Notes: generated from the letters alone by a model not told the origin. Positions 1-8,060 are shown, counted from the first letter of the stretch. The stretch is DNA of 64,000 nucleotides from Betaproteobacteria bacterium (GCA_016861105.1 BOKS01000001.1:1-64000); one strand, 5' to 3'. Numbers and translations: made by a program.

Positions 1-45
1 AAAGGCCTTCTTCTCATCCATGGCACAGGTCTCCTTCCACGGCAT
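1..45 (-). CDS. IS481-family transposase, N-terminal fragment
   Basis: Only 15 codons lie in the window, reading MPWKETCAMDEKKAF from an ATG at 45. A good Shine-Dalgarno (AGGAGG, 54-59) lies 8 bases upstream. The MPWKE..-MDE start is characteristic of IS481-type DDE transposases, in which it precedes a helix-turn-helix. The rest of the gene lies outside the window. An internal ATG at 21 also has an AAGGAG site, but the longer start matches the family better. Confidence 0.55.
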   Translation of the reverse strand, partial: MPWKETCAMDEKKAF

Positions 46-131
46 GGCGGCATCCTCCTAGCCGCCACGCTAACCCTGTAAACCATGTCCCCGGTTTCAC
101 CTGTAAAGGATGCGCCCGGTTCATACCGGGG
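1..131 (-). mobile_element. IS481-like insertion sequence end (truncated by window edge)
   Basis: The transposase reads off the left edge, so only the upstream end of the element is in the window. Between about 75 and 128 two imperfect copies of a repeat of the form CTGTAAA..ATG..CCCGGTT.CA follow each other, which I recognise from the ends of IS481-type elements whose transposase begins MPWKE. The outer boundary near 128-134 is an estimate: no target duplication can be seen without the other end. Confidence 0.55.
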
Positions 132-143
132 AAGGTGCTGGCC

Positions 144-161
144 CCCCGCCTCCGCGGGGGC
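144..161. other. Short GC hairpin in the gap between IS end and deacetylase operon
   Basis: CCCCCGC (144-150) and GCGGGGG (155-161) form a 7-bp stem with a 4-base loop downstream of the minus-strand operon that ends at 295. There is no T-tract on either side, so it is at best a weak terminator. I see nothing else in 132-294. Confidence 0.3.
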
Positions 162-294
162 GACGACGGTCGTGGCTGCGGGTGCGTGGACGACGACGTC
201 GAGGTCAGCGGTACGACGCGGGCAGTCCGGCGTCAGGGCGACTTCCCGCGCCGTCGATGCGGAAAGGCACGACCCCGTGCGAGGGCGTGCGGCG

Positions 295-1194
295 CTACCG
301 GCGACGCCACGCCTGGGCGATGGCGCCCGGCGTCGCCTGCCAGAACGCGTCGGCGGGCGTAACCGCGAGGGCCCGGCGCAGCGGGGGCGCGCGGTGCGCC
401 GCGCCGGCGACCCACGCGTGCAGCGGCAGCGCGAGCACGGAACCGGGAAGCGCGCGCTCGCGCCACCAGTCGAGCGCCGTGGCGAGCGTCGCGCCCCACG
501 CGCGCGGCTGCAGCCTGCGTGCCAGCATCGATTGCGCGTCGTCGAGCTCCGCCGCAGCGGGCAGCATGACGATGCGGCGCCGCGGCCCGAACGCGTAGGG
601 CAGCTCGTCGTTCGGCCAGTCGACGGCGTGGTCGACGCCCAGGTCCTCGAGCATCGCCGCCGTGCGCATCGAGTACCCGTAGTCCTGGCTCGCGTACCCG
701 CGCGGCCGGGCACCGGCCGCCTGCGCCAGCGCGTCGAGCGAGCGCGCCAGCAGGCCGCGCTCCTCGTCCGGCGGCATCGCGCTGGTGATCATGCGCGACG
801 CCGACCAGCCGCTCGCGAGGAGCTCGACGCCGCGCGCCGCCAGCGCACGCACCAGCGCGGGCCGCTCGTGGGCGACGAGCCCGTCGACGGCGGCGGCCAC
901 GGTCCAGCCGAGCGGCTGCAGCAGGTCGAGCAGGCGGTACACGCCGATGCGGTTGCCGTACTCGACGAGCGAGTGCGAGCGGTAGTCGGGGAAGAAGCTG
1001 CCGAACTCGCCGCGCAGGCCGGGATCGCGCAGCGCGCCGGGCGGAGGATCGATCTCGACGGCTTCGACGTGCACGAGCACGAACGCCGCCGCCGCGCGAT
1101 CGCCGGGCCAGCGCGGCGCAGCGGTGCGCCACGCGTGACGAGCGTCGTAGAGGTCGTGGTCGAGCCGCGCGGGCTGCGGCGGGCGCGGCAGCAT
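295..1194 (-). CDS. Polysaccharide deacetylase family protein (PuuE-like), second copy
   Basis: This 299-residue protein is a paralogue of the gene just upstream. Both have an EYGNR(I/V)G(V/L)xRLxD block after the first strand, followed by a decapping-type layout of a (beta/alpha) deacetylase barrel. This family includes the metal-independent PuuE allantoinases and cyclic imide hydrolases as well as sugar deacetylases. Its ATG at 1194 overlaps the TGA of the upstream gene by one base (TGATG), so translation is probably coupled. The copy is more divergent than its neighbour: the conserved MCHG-type stretch is replaced by LLASG, so activity may differ. It is the last gene of a four-gene operon with a lyase and a cysteine hydrolase. 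That context suggests breakdown of a nitrogenous or cyclic amide compound (inference). The substrate is unknown. Confidence 0.8.
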   Translation of the reverse strand: MLPRPPQPARLDHDLYDARHAWRTAAPRWPGDRAAAAFVLVHVEAVEIDPPPGALRDPGLRGEFGSFFPDYRSHSLVEYGNRIGVYRLLDLLQPLGWTVAAAVDGLVAHERPALVRALAARGVELLASGWSASRMITSAMPPDEERGLLARSLDALAQAAGARPRGYASQDYGYSMRTAAMLEDLGVDHAVDWPNDELPYAFGPRRRIVMLPAAAELDDAQSMLARRLQPRAWGATLATALDWWRERALPGSVLALPLHAWVAGAAHRAPPLRRALAVTPADAFWQATPGAIAQAWRRR

Positions 1195-2087
1195 CAGCGT
1201 GCCTCCAGCCAGGCCTGCACCTCGGCGAGGTGCCGCTCGCGATACCACTGCGCGATCTCGGCGCCGGTGGCGCACCACACGTCGTCGTGGGCGAGCACCT
1301 CGCGCAGCGCGCGCTCGAACGAGCGGATGCGGTGGGCCTGTCCGGTGATGTACGGGTGGCAGGCGATGCACATGACGCGCCCGCTGCGCCGGCTGTCGGC
1401 GTGCAGCGTCTCGAAGGCGTCGCCGATCACGTCGGCGAAGGCGTCGCCGTCGGCGCCCGACACGTGCAGCACCGCGTCGTTGACGCCCATCGCGTAGGGG
1501 ATCGTCACCAGCGAGCCCGTGCGCGTGCGCACCGGGAACGGCTGGTCGTCGTGGTAGAGGTCGCAGTAGTACTCGATGCCCGCCTCGGCGACGAGGTCCG
1601 CCGTGTTGGGCGTGTGCGAGCAGGCGGGCGAGAACCAGCCGCGGATCGGCGCGCCGGCGGCCTCGACCATGCGCCGCTGGCAGTCAGCCACGAAGGCGCG
1701 CTCCGCGTCCTCCGGCAGGCTCCACAGGTAGTGCGTGTTGTAGAGGCCGTGGCACATGAACTCCCACTGCCGCGCGCGCATCTGCGCGAACGCGTCGGGG
1801 AACATCACTGGGACGGCCAGCGAGAGCGAGACCGTGCAGCGGATGCCCAGCCGGTCCGTCACGTCGAACAGCCGCGCGAGGCCGACGCGGTTGCCGTACT
1901 CCTTGCGCGGGTAGTTGAGCGCGTCCGGCGGCGCACAGCGCGGCCACGGGTCGCGCGGGCCGACCGCGGACGGCTCGTATTCGTAGTGCTCGACGTTGGG
2001 CACCACCCACAGCGCGAGCCGGCGCCCGCCCGGCCAGCGCAGCACCGGCCGCCCCTCGATCGACGCGTAGGCGAAGCGGTCGAGCAT
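1194..2087 (-). CDS. Polysaccharide deacetylase family protein (PuuE-like allantoinase/imidase type)
   Basis: This 297-residue protein resembles the PuuE branch of the polysaccharide deacetylase superfamily. It starts with a WPGGRRLALWVVPNVEHYE stretch and carries the EYGNRVGLARLFDV block near residue 60. It then has EFMCHGLYNTHYLW and RGWFSPACSHTPNT, the latter of the type seen in PuuE-like proteins, and CHPYITGQ near residue 245. These proteins hydrolyse cyclic amides such as allantoin or imides, generally without the zinc site of the sugar deacetylases. The ATG at 2087 lies 31 bases after the preceding lyase gene. The gene forms a tandem pair with its paralogue downstream, and the pair may act on different intermediates or form a hetero-oligomer. 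A sugar deacetylase role is less likely because no polysaccharide genes are nearby. Confidence 0.85.
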   Translation of the reverse strand: MLDRFAYASIEGRPVLRWPGGRRLALWVVPNVEHYEYEPSAVGPRDPWPRCAPPDALNYPRKEYGNRVGLARLFDVTDRLGIRCTVSLSLAVPVMFPDAFAQMRARQWEFMCHGLYNTHYLWSLPEDAERAFVADCQRRMVEAAGAPIRGWFSPACSHTPNTADLVAEAGIEYYCDLYHDDQPFPVRTRTGSLVTIPYAMGVNDAVLHVSGADGDAFADVIGDAFETLHADSRRSGRVMCIACHPYITGQAHRIRSFERALREVLAHDDVWCATGAEIAQWYRERHLAEVQAWLEAR

Positions 2088-2117
2088 CGCGCTAGGGCCG
2101 GCACGCGCCCGTGGCGC

Positions 2118-3041
2118 TCACCGATCCGCGCGCGCGGGCGGCCCGGCGAAGCGACGCTCGAGCGCGTACCACGCCGCGCTCTCGAACAGCGACCACAGCT
2201 CGTCGTGGTCCAGCATGCGCGAGCGCCACTCGGCCGTCCCGCCGGTGGCGGCGAGGCTCGCGAGCATGTCGAGGCCGGCGCGCGCGAACGTGCGGGTGAG
2301 CGCGTTGGGGTAGATCGCGAACGCGTAGCCCAGCGCCGCCAGCTCGTCGCGCGGCAGCAGCGGCGTGCGGCCGCCCTCGACCATGTTGGCGAGCAGCGGC
2401 GCGCGCACCTCGCGCGCGACGCGCGCCAGCGCCTCGCGCGTCGGCGGCGCCTCGACGAAGATCACGTCCGCGCCCGCCTCGACGTACGCGTGCGCGCGGT
2501 CGAGCGCGGCGTCGAGCCCCTCGACCGCGACGGCGTCGGTGCGCGCGACGATCACGAGGTCCGCGTCGGTGCGCGCGTCCAGCGCCGCCGCGAGCCGGCC
2601 GGTCATCTCGGCGACGTCGACGAGGCGCTTGCCCGGCTCGTGCCCGCACTTCTTCGGCCACGCCTGGTCCTCGATCTGCAGCGCGCCGACGCCGGCGCGC
2701 TCGAGGTCCTTCACGGTCCGCATCACGTTGAGCGGGCCGCCGTAGCCGGTGTCGATGTCGGCGATCAGCGGCAGCGACGTGACGTCGGCCATGGCGGCGA
2801 TGCGCTCGCGGATCTCGGCATACGACACGAAGCCGACGTCGGGGGCCCCGAGCGTGGACAGCGACAGCCCGGACCCGGTCACGTACGCCGCGGGGAACCC
2901 GCTGACCTCGACCAGGCGCGCCGTGATGCAGTCATAGGCGCCTGGCGCGACGAAGAAGCGCTTGGCGCGGAGCAGCGCGCGCAGCGCCGCCGGGCGCGAG
3001 GCGCGCGCGGCGAAGGCGCTGGGCCGGGCGTCGTCCGTCAT
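2118..3041 (-). CDS. Isocitrate lyase/PEP mutase family protein (C-C bond lyase)
   Basis: This is a 307-residue (beta/alpha)8 enzyme of the isocitrate lyase/phosphoenolpyruvate mutase superfamily. Metal-binding DIDTGYGG (about residue 93) and EDQAWPKKCGH (about 129) are present. The KKCGH loop holds the catalytic cysteine of the lyases, which argues against a phosphonomutase. Relatives cleave 2-methylisocitrate, 2,3-dimethylmalate or oxaloacetate. The start ATG at 3041 overlaps the stop of the upstream hydrolase by four bases (ATGA), showing a shared transcript. In this operon it may act on the carbon skeleton left after amide hydrolysis (inference). The exact substrate cannot be read from the sequence. 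Confidence 0.88.
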   Translation of the reverse strand: MTDDARPSAFAARASRPAALRALLRAKRFFVAPGAYDCITARLVEVSGFPAAYVTGSGLSLSTLGAPDVGFVSYAEIRERIAAMADVTSLPLIADIDTGYGGPLNVMRTVKDLERAGVGALQIEDQAWPKKCGHEPGKRLVDVAEMTGRLAAALDARTDADLVIVARTDAVAVEGLDAALDRAHAYVEAGADVIFVEAPPTREALARVAREVRAPLLANMVEGGRTPLLPRDELAALGYAFAIYPNALTRTFARAGLDMLASLAATGGTAEWRSRMLDHDELWSLFESAAWYALERRFAGPPARADR

Positions 3042-3685
3042 CGGGCGCCCCACGCGGCGAGCACCGCCTGCGACGCGGCCACCGGATAGCGCTGGCGCAT
3101 CAGTCGCAGCGATCCCTCGTGCAGCTCGCGGTTCGGGCTGAACACGAGGTCCTCGACCACGGTGACGTAGAAGTCGCGGTACGAGGCGCTGCGCACGCTC
3201 GACTCGAGGCAGCCCTCGGTCGTGGTGCCGACGAACACCAGCGACTCGAGCCCGCGCGCGCGCAGCAGCGCCTCCAGCGGCGTGCCGAGGAAGGCGTCGG
3301 GCCGGAACTTGTCGACGACGAGGTCGGCCGCGCGCGGCGCGAGCCCGTCGACGAGCTCTGCGCCCCACGATCCCGGCAGCGTGTAGTCGGCCGACTTGCC
3401 GTCGCGCGTCTTGAGGCGCAGCCACGCCGGCGAGTCGCTGAGGCCGCCCGGCAGCGTGAGCTGGCGCACGAACACGCAGGGGACGCCGCGCGCCTGCGCA
3501 TCGCCCACGAACGCGACCAGGCGCGGCAGCGCGGCGCCCGCGCTCGCGAGGTCCTTGCCGTGGCGGGCGAAGTGGCCGCCGGCGTGGCAGAAGTCGTTCT
3601 GGACGTCGATGACAACCAGCGCGACGGGGGGCGCGACGACCTCGGCGAGGGTGTCGCGGACGGCGATGCCGTTGACGATGCGCAC
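3038..3685 (-). CDS. Isochorismatase family cysteine hydrolase
   Basis: This 215-residue protein has the catalytic triad of the family: Asp in VVIDVQNDFCH, Lys in VVDKFRPDAF and Cys in GTTTEGCLESS. These enzymes hydrolyse C-N bonds (nicotinamide, N-carbamoylsarcosine, ureidoacrylate), as well as isochorismate. The family-like sequence begins at a GTG at 3685 (VRIVNGIAVRDT). The frame is open further upstream but without protein-like composition, and the ribosome site before the GTG is weak, so the start is tentative. It is the first gene of the minus-strand operon. The preceding 3686-3885 is a 200-base divergent spacer shared with the antiporter gene; I see no clear promoter in it. Confidence 0.87.
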   Translation of the reverse strand: MRIVNGIAVRDTLAEVVAPPVALVVIDVQNDFCHAGGHFARHGKDLASAGAALPRLVAFVGDAQARGVPCVFVRQLTLPGGLSDSPAWLRLKTRDGKSADYTLPGSWGAELVDGLAPRAADLVVDKFRPDAFLGTPLEALLRARGLESLVFVGTTTEGCLESSVRSASYRDFYVTVVEDLVFSPNRELHEGSLRLMRQRYPVAASQAVLAAWGAR

Positions 3686-3885
3686 GGTCGGGAGCGGGGC
3701 GGCAGTCGAGGATCGTCCATTATGCGCGATCGCCTGCGAAGCGCGCGTCGTGCGACGCGCCCCTGACCAGGGTCGTCGCGCGCCGGCGTGCGCCGTGGTA
3801 TGAGACGGGCGAGGGCGACGCCGGGCGTGAGGCCGGCACGGGGCCGGTCCGGCCGGCGGCGCCCGCCGGAGCCTCGTTCGCACGC

Positions 3886-5853
3886 ATGGATCAACTGGGC
3901 CAGGTGCTGCTGCTGCTCGGCGTCGCGGTCGCCGTCGTCGTCGCCTTCCAGAGGCTGCGCATCCCGTCGAGCCTCGCCTATCTCCTGACCGGCGTGATCC
4001 TCGGCCCGCACACCTGGGGACCGGTCTTCGACGTGCCGGCCGCGAAGGCGCTCGCCGAGTTCGGCGTCGTCTTCCTGCTGTTCACGATCGGGCTCAACTA
4101 CTCGCTGCCGCAGCTGCACGCGCTGCGCCACCAGGTGCTGGCGCTGGGCACCGGCCAGGTTGTGTTCACGACCGTCGTCGTCGGGGCGATCGCGTGGCTG
4201 GCGGGCGCCGCGCCCGCGGAGGCGTTCGTGATCGGCGCCGTGTTCGCGCAGTCGTCGACGACGATCATCGGCCGGCAGCTCGCCGAGCAGGGCGAGGAGA
4301 ATACGCGCCACGGCCGCCTCGGGCTGGCGATGTCGGTCTTCCAGGACGTGACGGCGGTGCCGTTCGTCGTCGTGATCCCGGTGCTGGGCGCCGCGGCGGG
4401 CGCCGAGGCGCTCGCCGGTGCGCTGGGCTGGGCGATCGCGAAGGCCGCCGCCGCCTTCGCGCTCGTGTTCGTCGCCGGCCGCTGGGCCCTGCGGCCGCTG
4501 TTCCACGCGGTGGCGGAGCGGCGCTCGCCGGAGCTGTTCACGCTGACCGTGCTGCTGGTGGCGCTGCTCGCGGCCTGGACGACGAACAGCCTCGGCCTGT
4601 CGCTCGCCTTCGGCGCGTTCCTCGCCGGCATGATGCTCGGCGAGACCGAGTTCCGCCACCAGGTGGAGTCGACGATCCGCCCGTTCCGCGACGTCCTGCT
4701 CGGCCTGTTCTTCATCGGCATCGGCACGCTCGTCGATCCGCCCGCGATGCTGCGCGTGTGGCCGTGGGCGCTGCTCGGCGCCGCGATCCTGATGGCCAGC
4801 AAGACGGTGCTGGTCGCACTGATGGTCGGCCGCAGCGGCGTCGACATGCCGACCGCGTGGCGCACCGGCCTGATGCTCGCGGTCGGCGGCGAGTTCGGCT
4901 TCGCGCTGCTCGCGCTGGCGCTGGGCGCGGGCGTGCTCGACGCCGGGATCGGGCAGATCGTGCTGTCGTCGGTCCTGTTCTCGATGGTCGCCGGGCCGCT
5001 GGTGATCCGCTTCAACGACGCCATCGCCGGCGTGCTCGTGCGCGCCCCCGGTGCGATCGACGAGGCGCGCGACGCCCCGCGGCTGTCGCCGGAGGCCGCG
5101 GCGCACCTGCAGGGCCACGTGATCATCTGCGGCTACGGGCGCATCGGGCAGAGCGTCGGGCACTTCCTCGACGAGGAGAAGATCCCGTTCATCGCGCTCG
5201 ACCTCGACCCGGTGCGCGTGCGCGAGGCGCACACGGCCGGCGAGCCGGTCTATTATGGCGACGCGACGCAGCGCGACATCCTCGAGGCGCTGGGGCTCGA
5301 CCGCGCGCGCCTCGTGGTGATCAGCCACGACGACGTGCCGGCCGCGCTCAAGGTGCTCCAGCACCTGCGCTCGGTGCGGCCCGGCCTGCCGGTGATGGCG
5401 CGCACGCGCGACGAGCGCTACATCGACGAGCTGCAGGCGGCCGGCGCGCTGGAGGTCGTTCCCGAGACACTGGAGGCGGGGCTGATGATCGCGTCGGAGG
5501 CGCTGCTGCTGCTCGACGTGCCGCTGTCGCGCGTGATGCGGCGCATCCAGGAGCAGCGCGCCGGCCGCTACCGCCTGATGCGCGAGTTCTTCCGCGGCGA
5601 CGAGTGGACGCTGCGGCCGGAGGAGAAGGACGCCTACCGGCTGCGCTCGGTGGTCGTGCCGCCGGAGAGCCCGGTCGTCGGCCGGTCGCTCGGCGAGCTC
5701 GGCCTCGACGGCGTCACGGTCACCGCGCTCGTGCGCGCGGGCGGGCGGCGGCCGACGCCGTCCGCGCAGACGCGGCTGCAGGCCGACGACGTCGTCGTGC
5801 TCTACGGACAGCTCGACGACCTTCAGCGCGCGGGACGCACGCTGCTGGGATAG
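3886..5853 (+). CDS. CPA2 monovalent cation:proton antiporter with RCK (TrkA) domain, KefB/YbaL type
   Basis: This is a 655-residue inner-membrane transporter. Residues 1-385 hold about 12 membrane segments of the Na+/H+ exchanger fold (for example FGVVFLLFTIGLNYS, AFGAFLAGMMLGETEFR). From about 410 there is a Rossmann TrkA-N domain (HVIICGYGRIGQSVG) that binds NAD(H) or a similar ligand. A TrkA-C domain follows at about 565-655. The architecture matches YbaL/KefB-type potassium efflux or K+/H+ exchange proteins gated by a nucleotide. The ATG at 3886 directly precedes the first hydrophobic helix. The stop codon (TAG, 5851-5853) lies inside the left arm of a 148-bp inverted-repeat element, so the end of this gene may have been shaped by that insertion. 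A UspA gene follows on the same strand. Confidence 0.92.
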   Translation: MDQLGQVLLLLGVAVAVVVAFQRLRIPSSLAYLLTGVILGPHTWGPVFDVPAAKALAEFGVVFLLFTIGLNYSLPQLHALRHQVLALGTGQVVFTTVVVGAIAWLAGAAPAEAFVIGAVFAQSSTTIIGRQLAEQGEENTRHGRLGLAMSVFQDVTAVPFVVVIPVLGAAAGAEALAGALGWAIAKAAAAFALVFVAGRWALRPLFHAVAERRSPELFTLTVLLVALLAAWTTNSLGLSLAFGAFLAGMMLGETEFRHQVESTIRPFRDVLLGLFFIGIGTLVDPPAMLRVWPWALLGAAILMASKTVLVALMVGRSGVDMPTAWRTGLMLAVGGEFGFALLALALGAGVLDAGIGQIVLSSVLFSMVAGPLVIRFNDAIAGVLVRAPGAIDEARDAPRLSPEAAAHLQGHVIICGYGRIGQSVGHFLDEEKIPFIALDLDPVRVREAHTAGEPVYYGDATQRDILEALGLDRARLVVISHDDVPAALKVLQHLRSVRPGLPVMARTRDERYIDELQAAGALEVVPETLEAGLMIASEALLLLDVPLSRVMRRIQEQRAGRYRLMREFFRGDEWTLRPEEKDAYRLRSVVVPPESPVVGRSLGELGLDGVTVTALVRAGGRRPTPSAQTRLQADDVVVLYGQLDDLQRAGRTLLG

Positions 5854-5999
5854 TGTCCCGAGTCGGAGGTTCGTTGAAGAATGCATCGATCGCGATCGAG
5901 CCGGCGGCGCAAAGGCGACGAAAACGGATGCGCTGTGCGACACTGGAGCGTGCCGTTTCTCGCTCGCCTTTGCACGACGAACTTCCGACTCGGGACACT
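5852..5999. repeat. 148-bp nested inverted-repeat element (MITE-like)
   Basis: Outer arms AGTGTCCCGAGTCGGAGGTT... (5852-5874) and its reverse complement (5977-5999) match at 22 of 23 positions. An inner pair, GCAAAGGCGACGAAAACGG (5909-5927) and the complement of 5953-5973, matches apart from small indels. The right arms are almost contiguous, whereas a 34-base stretch separates them on the left. No obvious target-site duplication is visible. It could be a miniature transposable element or a large transcribed hairpin that ends the antiporter mRNA. Confidence 0.7.
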
Positions 6000-6010
6000 G
6001 AGGCATCGAC

Positions 6011-6949
6011 ATGGAGGATCGGACCGTGACAGCGCTCGAGCGGATCGTGGTGGCCACCGACTTCTCGGAGACGTCGCTGCACGCCGTCGACCGCGCCTTC
6101 CTCGCCGCGCGCGCGGCGGGCGCGCGCGTCACGGTCGTGCACGCGCTGGGGATGGACGCGCTGCAGCCGTTGCAGCCGCTGCTGGGCGGCGACCGGCTCG
6201 GGGAAGTGACCGCGACCGTGCGCGACGCGGCGCTCGCGGGCCTGGCCGACCTCGTCGCCGACCCGGAACGCACGCAGGGGGTTGTCGCGCAGGTCGAGCT
6301 GCTCGAGGGTGCGGCGGCGGAGGCGGTGCGCGAAAGCGCGGCGCGCGCGCGGGCGGACCTGCTCGTCGTCGGCGCGCGCGGGACCGGCCTGCTGCGCCGG
6401 CTGCTGCTCGGGTCGACGGCCTCGCGCCTGCTGCGCCGGTCGGGATGTCCCGTGCTGGTCGTGCGGCGGCGCGCGCGCGACGCCTACCGGCGGGCGCTGG
6501 TCGCCCTCGACTTCTCGCCGTCCACCGCCTCGACGCTGCGCCTCGCGCGCGCGGTCGCGCCGCGCGCCGAGCTGACTCTGCTGCACGTGTTCGCGGTGCC
6601 CTTCGAGGACAAGCTGCGCCGCGCGAGGATCGGGGAGGACGTGATCGAACGCTATCGCGCCGACGTGCGGGAGCGCGCGACGACGCGGCTGCATGAGGCG
6701 GCACGCGCGGCCGGCCTCGCGCCGCGCGACTATGCCGGCATCGTGCTCGACGGCGACGCTGCGCGCCAGATCGTGCTCTACGAGGGGCGCTGCGGCTGCG
6801 ACCTCGTGGTCATGGGCAAGCACGGCACGCACGTCACCGAGGAGCTGCTGCTCGGCAGCGTCACGCTCGACGTGCTCGCGGAGTCGCGCTGCGACGTGCT
6901 CGTGGTCGTGGACCCGCGCGCAGCGGCGCCGGCGCTCACGGCCGGGTAG
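6011..6949 (+). CDS. Universal stress protein, tandem UspA domains
   Basis: This 312-residue cytoplasmic protein has two UspA domains (about 8-150 and 160-305). Each ends in the ATP-binding G-x2-G-x9-G-(S/T) motif: GARGTGLLRRLLLGST in the first and GKHGTHVTEELLLGSV in the second. This places it in the ATP-binding class of USPs, which act in stress survival and often under low oxygen or starvation. The ATG at 6011 is chosen because the first strand (ERIVVATDFSE) follows soon after; an in-frame GTG at 6026 is possible. It sits just behind the 148-bp repeat and converges with the hydroxylase gene, with only 18 bases between them. Confidence 0.92.
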   Translation: MEDRTVTALERIVVATDFSETSLHAVDRAFLAARAAGARVTVVHALGMDALQPLQPLLGGDRLGEVTATVRDAALAGLADLVADPERTQGVVAQVELLEGAAAEAVRESAARARADLLVVGARGTGLLRRLLLGSTASRLLRRSGCPVLVVRRRARDAYRRALVALDFSPSTASTLRLARAVAPRAELTLLHVFAVPFEDKLRRARIGEDVIERYRADVRERATTRLHEAARAAGLAPRDYAGIVLDGDAARQIVLYEGRCGCDLVVMGKHGTHVTEELLLGSVTLDVLAESRCDVLVVVDPRAAAPALTAG

Positions 6950-6967
6950 CCTCCTCCGCAGCCGCCG

Positions 6968-7801
6968 TCAGCGCGGCGCGGGCGTCGCGCCGCCGGAAGC
7001 GCGGTTGCGCAGGAACGGGGCCGCGAGCAGCCAGCGGAGGTCGCGCGCGCGGGCGTCGCGCACGTCCGCGAGCCCGATCGGCATCGCGTCCTCGTCGCCG
7101 AGCGGCGCCGCACGGTAGGTGCGCAGCAGCCGGTCCCAGCAGGTGAGCACGCTGCCGTAGTTCGTGCCGGACTCCGCGAGGCGCGCCGAGTGGTGGATGC
7201 GATGCATCCCCGGCGTGACGATCGCGTGACGCAACGCGCGGTCGACCGCCGCCGGCAGGCGCAGGTTGCCGTGGCTGAACAGCGAGACGAACGCCGTGAC
7301 CACCTCGTAGGCGAGCACGGCGGCTGCCGGCGCCCCGAGCGCTGCGACCAGCGCGAGCTGCGCCGACACGGTGACCAGCCCCTCCAGCGGGTGGAAGCGC
7401 AGCGCCGTCGAGCAGTCGAAGGCGACGTCGCTGTGGTGCACGCGGTGCAGCCGCCACAGCAGAGGCACCCGATGCAGCAGCGCGTGCATCGCGTAGCGGC
7501 CCGCATCGATGGCCACGAACGCCACGACGAACGCGAGCCAGCCCGGCACGCGGACGACGTTGAGCAGGCCGAACGACGCGCGCTCGGCGGCGAGCGCGAC
7601 GCCCACGGCGAGCAGCGGGAACACCAGCGCGACGACGACGCTCAGCAGCAACGCGAGGCCGACGTTGATGCCCCAGCGTCCCGCCACGCTCGCCGTGCGC
7701 CCCGGGTGCGGGGCCAGCGCCTCCCAGACGGCGACGAGGCCGAAGCTGCCGATCAGCGCGTAGTAGCGGACGGCCGCCTCATGGCCGATCCACGCCTCCA
7801 T
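6968..7801 (-). CDS. Fatty acid hydroxylase/sterol desaturase family membrane protein
   Basis: This is a 277-residue integral membrane protein. The di-iron histidine boxes of the superfamily are present: HALLHRVPLLWRLHRVHHSD near residue 105, HGNLR near 172 and HRIHHS near 195. At least four hydrophobic segments surround them. Members hydroxylate or desaturate lipids and sterols, but the substrate cannot be inferred here. It converges with the UspA gene and precedes nothing obvious downstream. The PEP-CTERM peptide gene ends 9 bases upstream of its start, so the two may share a transcript from the sigma-54-like promoter at 8045-8060. Confidence 0.88.
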   Translation of the reverse strand: MEAWIGHEAAVRYYALIGSFGLVAVWEALAPHPGRTASVAGRWGINVGLALLLSVVVALVFPLLAVGVALAAERASFGLLNVVRVPGWLAFVVAFVAIDAGRYAMHALLHRVPLLWRLHRVHHSDVAFDCSTALRFHPLEGLVTVSAQLALVAALGAPAAAVLAYEVVTAFVSLFSHGNLRLPAAVDRALRHAIVTPGMHRIHHSARLAESGTNYGSVLTCWDRLLRTYRAAPLGDEDAMPIGLADVRDARARDLRWLLAAPFLRNRASGGATPAPR

Positions 7802-7810
7802 CGGCGGCGG

Positions 7811-7972
7811 TCACTTGCGCCGGTTGCGCGCCCAGACGATGGCGCCGGCGATGGCGCCGGCGGCGAGGAGTTCGAAGACGCCGGGTTCGGGGACCGGCAG
7901 CGGGACCGTGGCGAGCGCGGGGCTGCTCGCGAGCAGCCCCGCGAGCGCGGCGAATCGGCGGTGAATGCGCAT
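7811..7972 (-). CDS. Minimal PEP-CTERM sorting peptide (53 aa)
   Basis: This 53-residue ORF has a complete PEP-CTERM tail. A signal peptide covers about residues 1-21 (RRFAALAGLLASSPALA). VPEPG follows at 27-31, then a hydrophobic segment (FELLAAGAIAGAIVWA) and a basic end (RNRRK). PEP-CTERM tails are recognised by exosortase, which cleaves at the PEP motif during export in exopolysaccharide-producing Gram-negative bacteria. Here only about five residues separate signal peptide and tail, so almost nothing would remain after both cleavages. The ATG at 7972 is preceded by an AGGGAGA ribosome site. A sigma-54-like promoter lies about 70 bases upstream. It may be a degenerate leftover of a larger PEP-CTERM gene or a deliberate small peptide. 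Confidence 0.72.
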   Translation of the reverse strand: MRIHRRFAALAGLLASSPALATVPLPVPEPGVFELLAAGAIAGAIVWARNRRK

Positions 7973-8044
7973 GGATCGTCTCCCTCGGGGCGGCCGGCGC
8001 GCAGGGCCGCCGCAGCGCGACGGTGTGCCGGACGTCCGGTTGCC

Positions 8045-8060
8045 AGCACGCTCCGTGCCC
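8045..8060 (-). promoter_or_regulatory. Sigma-54 (-24/-12) promoter for the PEP-CTERM gene
   Basis: On the minus strand this reads GGGCACGGAGCGTGCT, against the consensus TGGCACG-N4-TTGCW. The invariant GG and GC are exactly 10 bases apart and two consensus positions differ. PEP-CTERM genes of betaproteobacteria are known to be controlled by RpoN together with PrsK/PrsR, which supports the call. The -12 element lies about 72 bases before the ATG at 7972. Confidence 0.6.

Noticed and set aside
85-1497. Long + strand open frame across the deacetylase genes
   Set aside because: Arg-rich composition without domains; it is the antisense shadow of two clear minus-strand genes. The same holds for most long antisense frames in this window.
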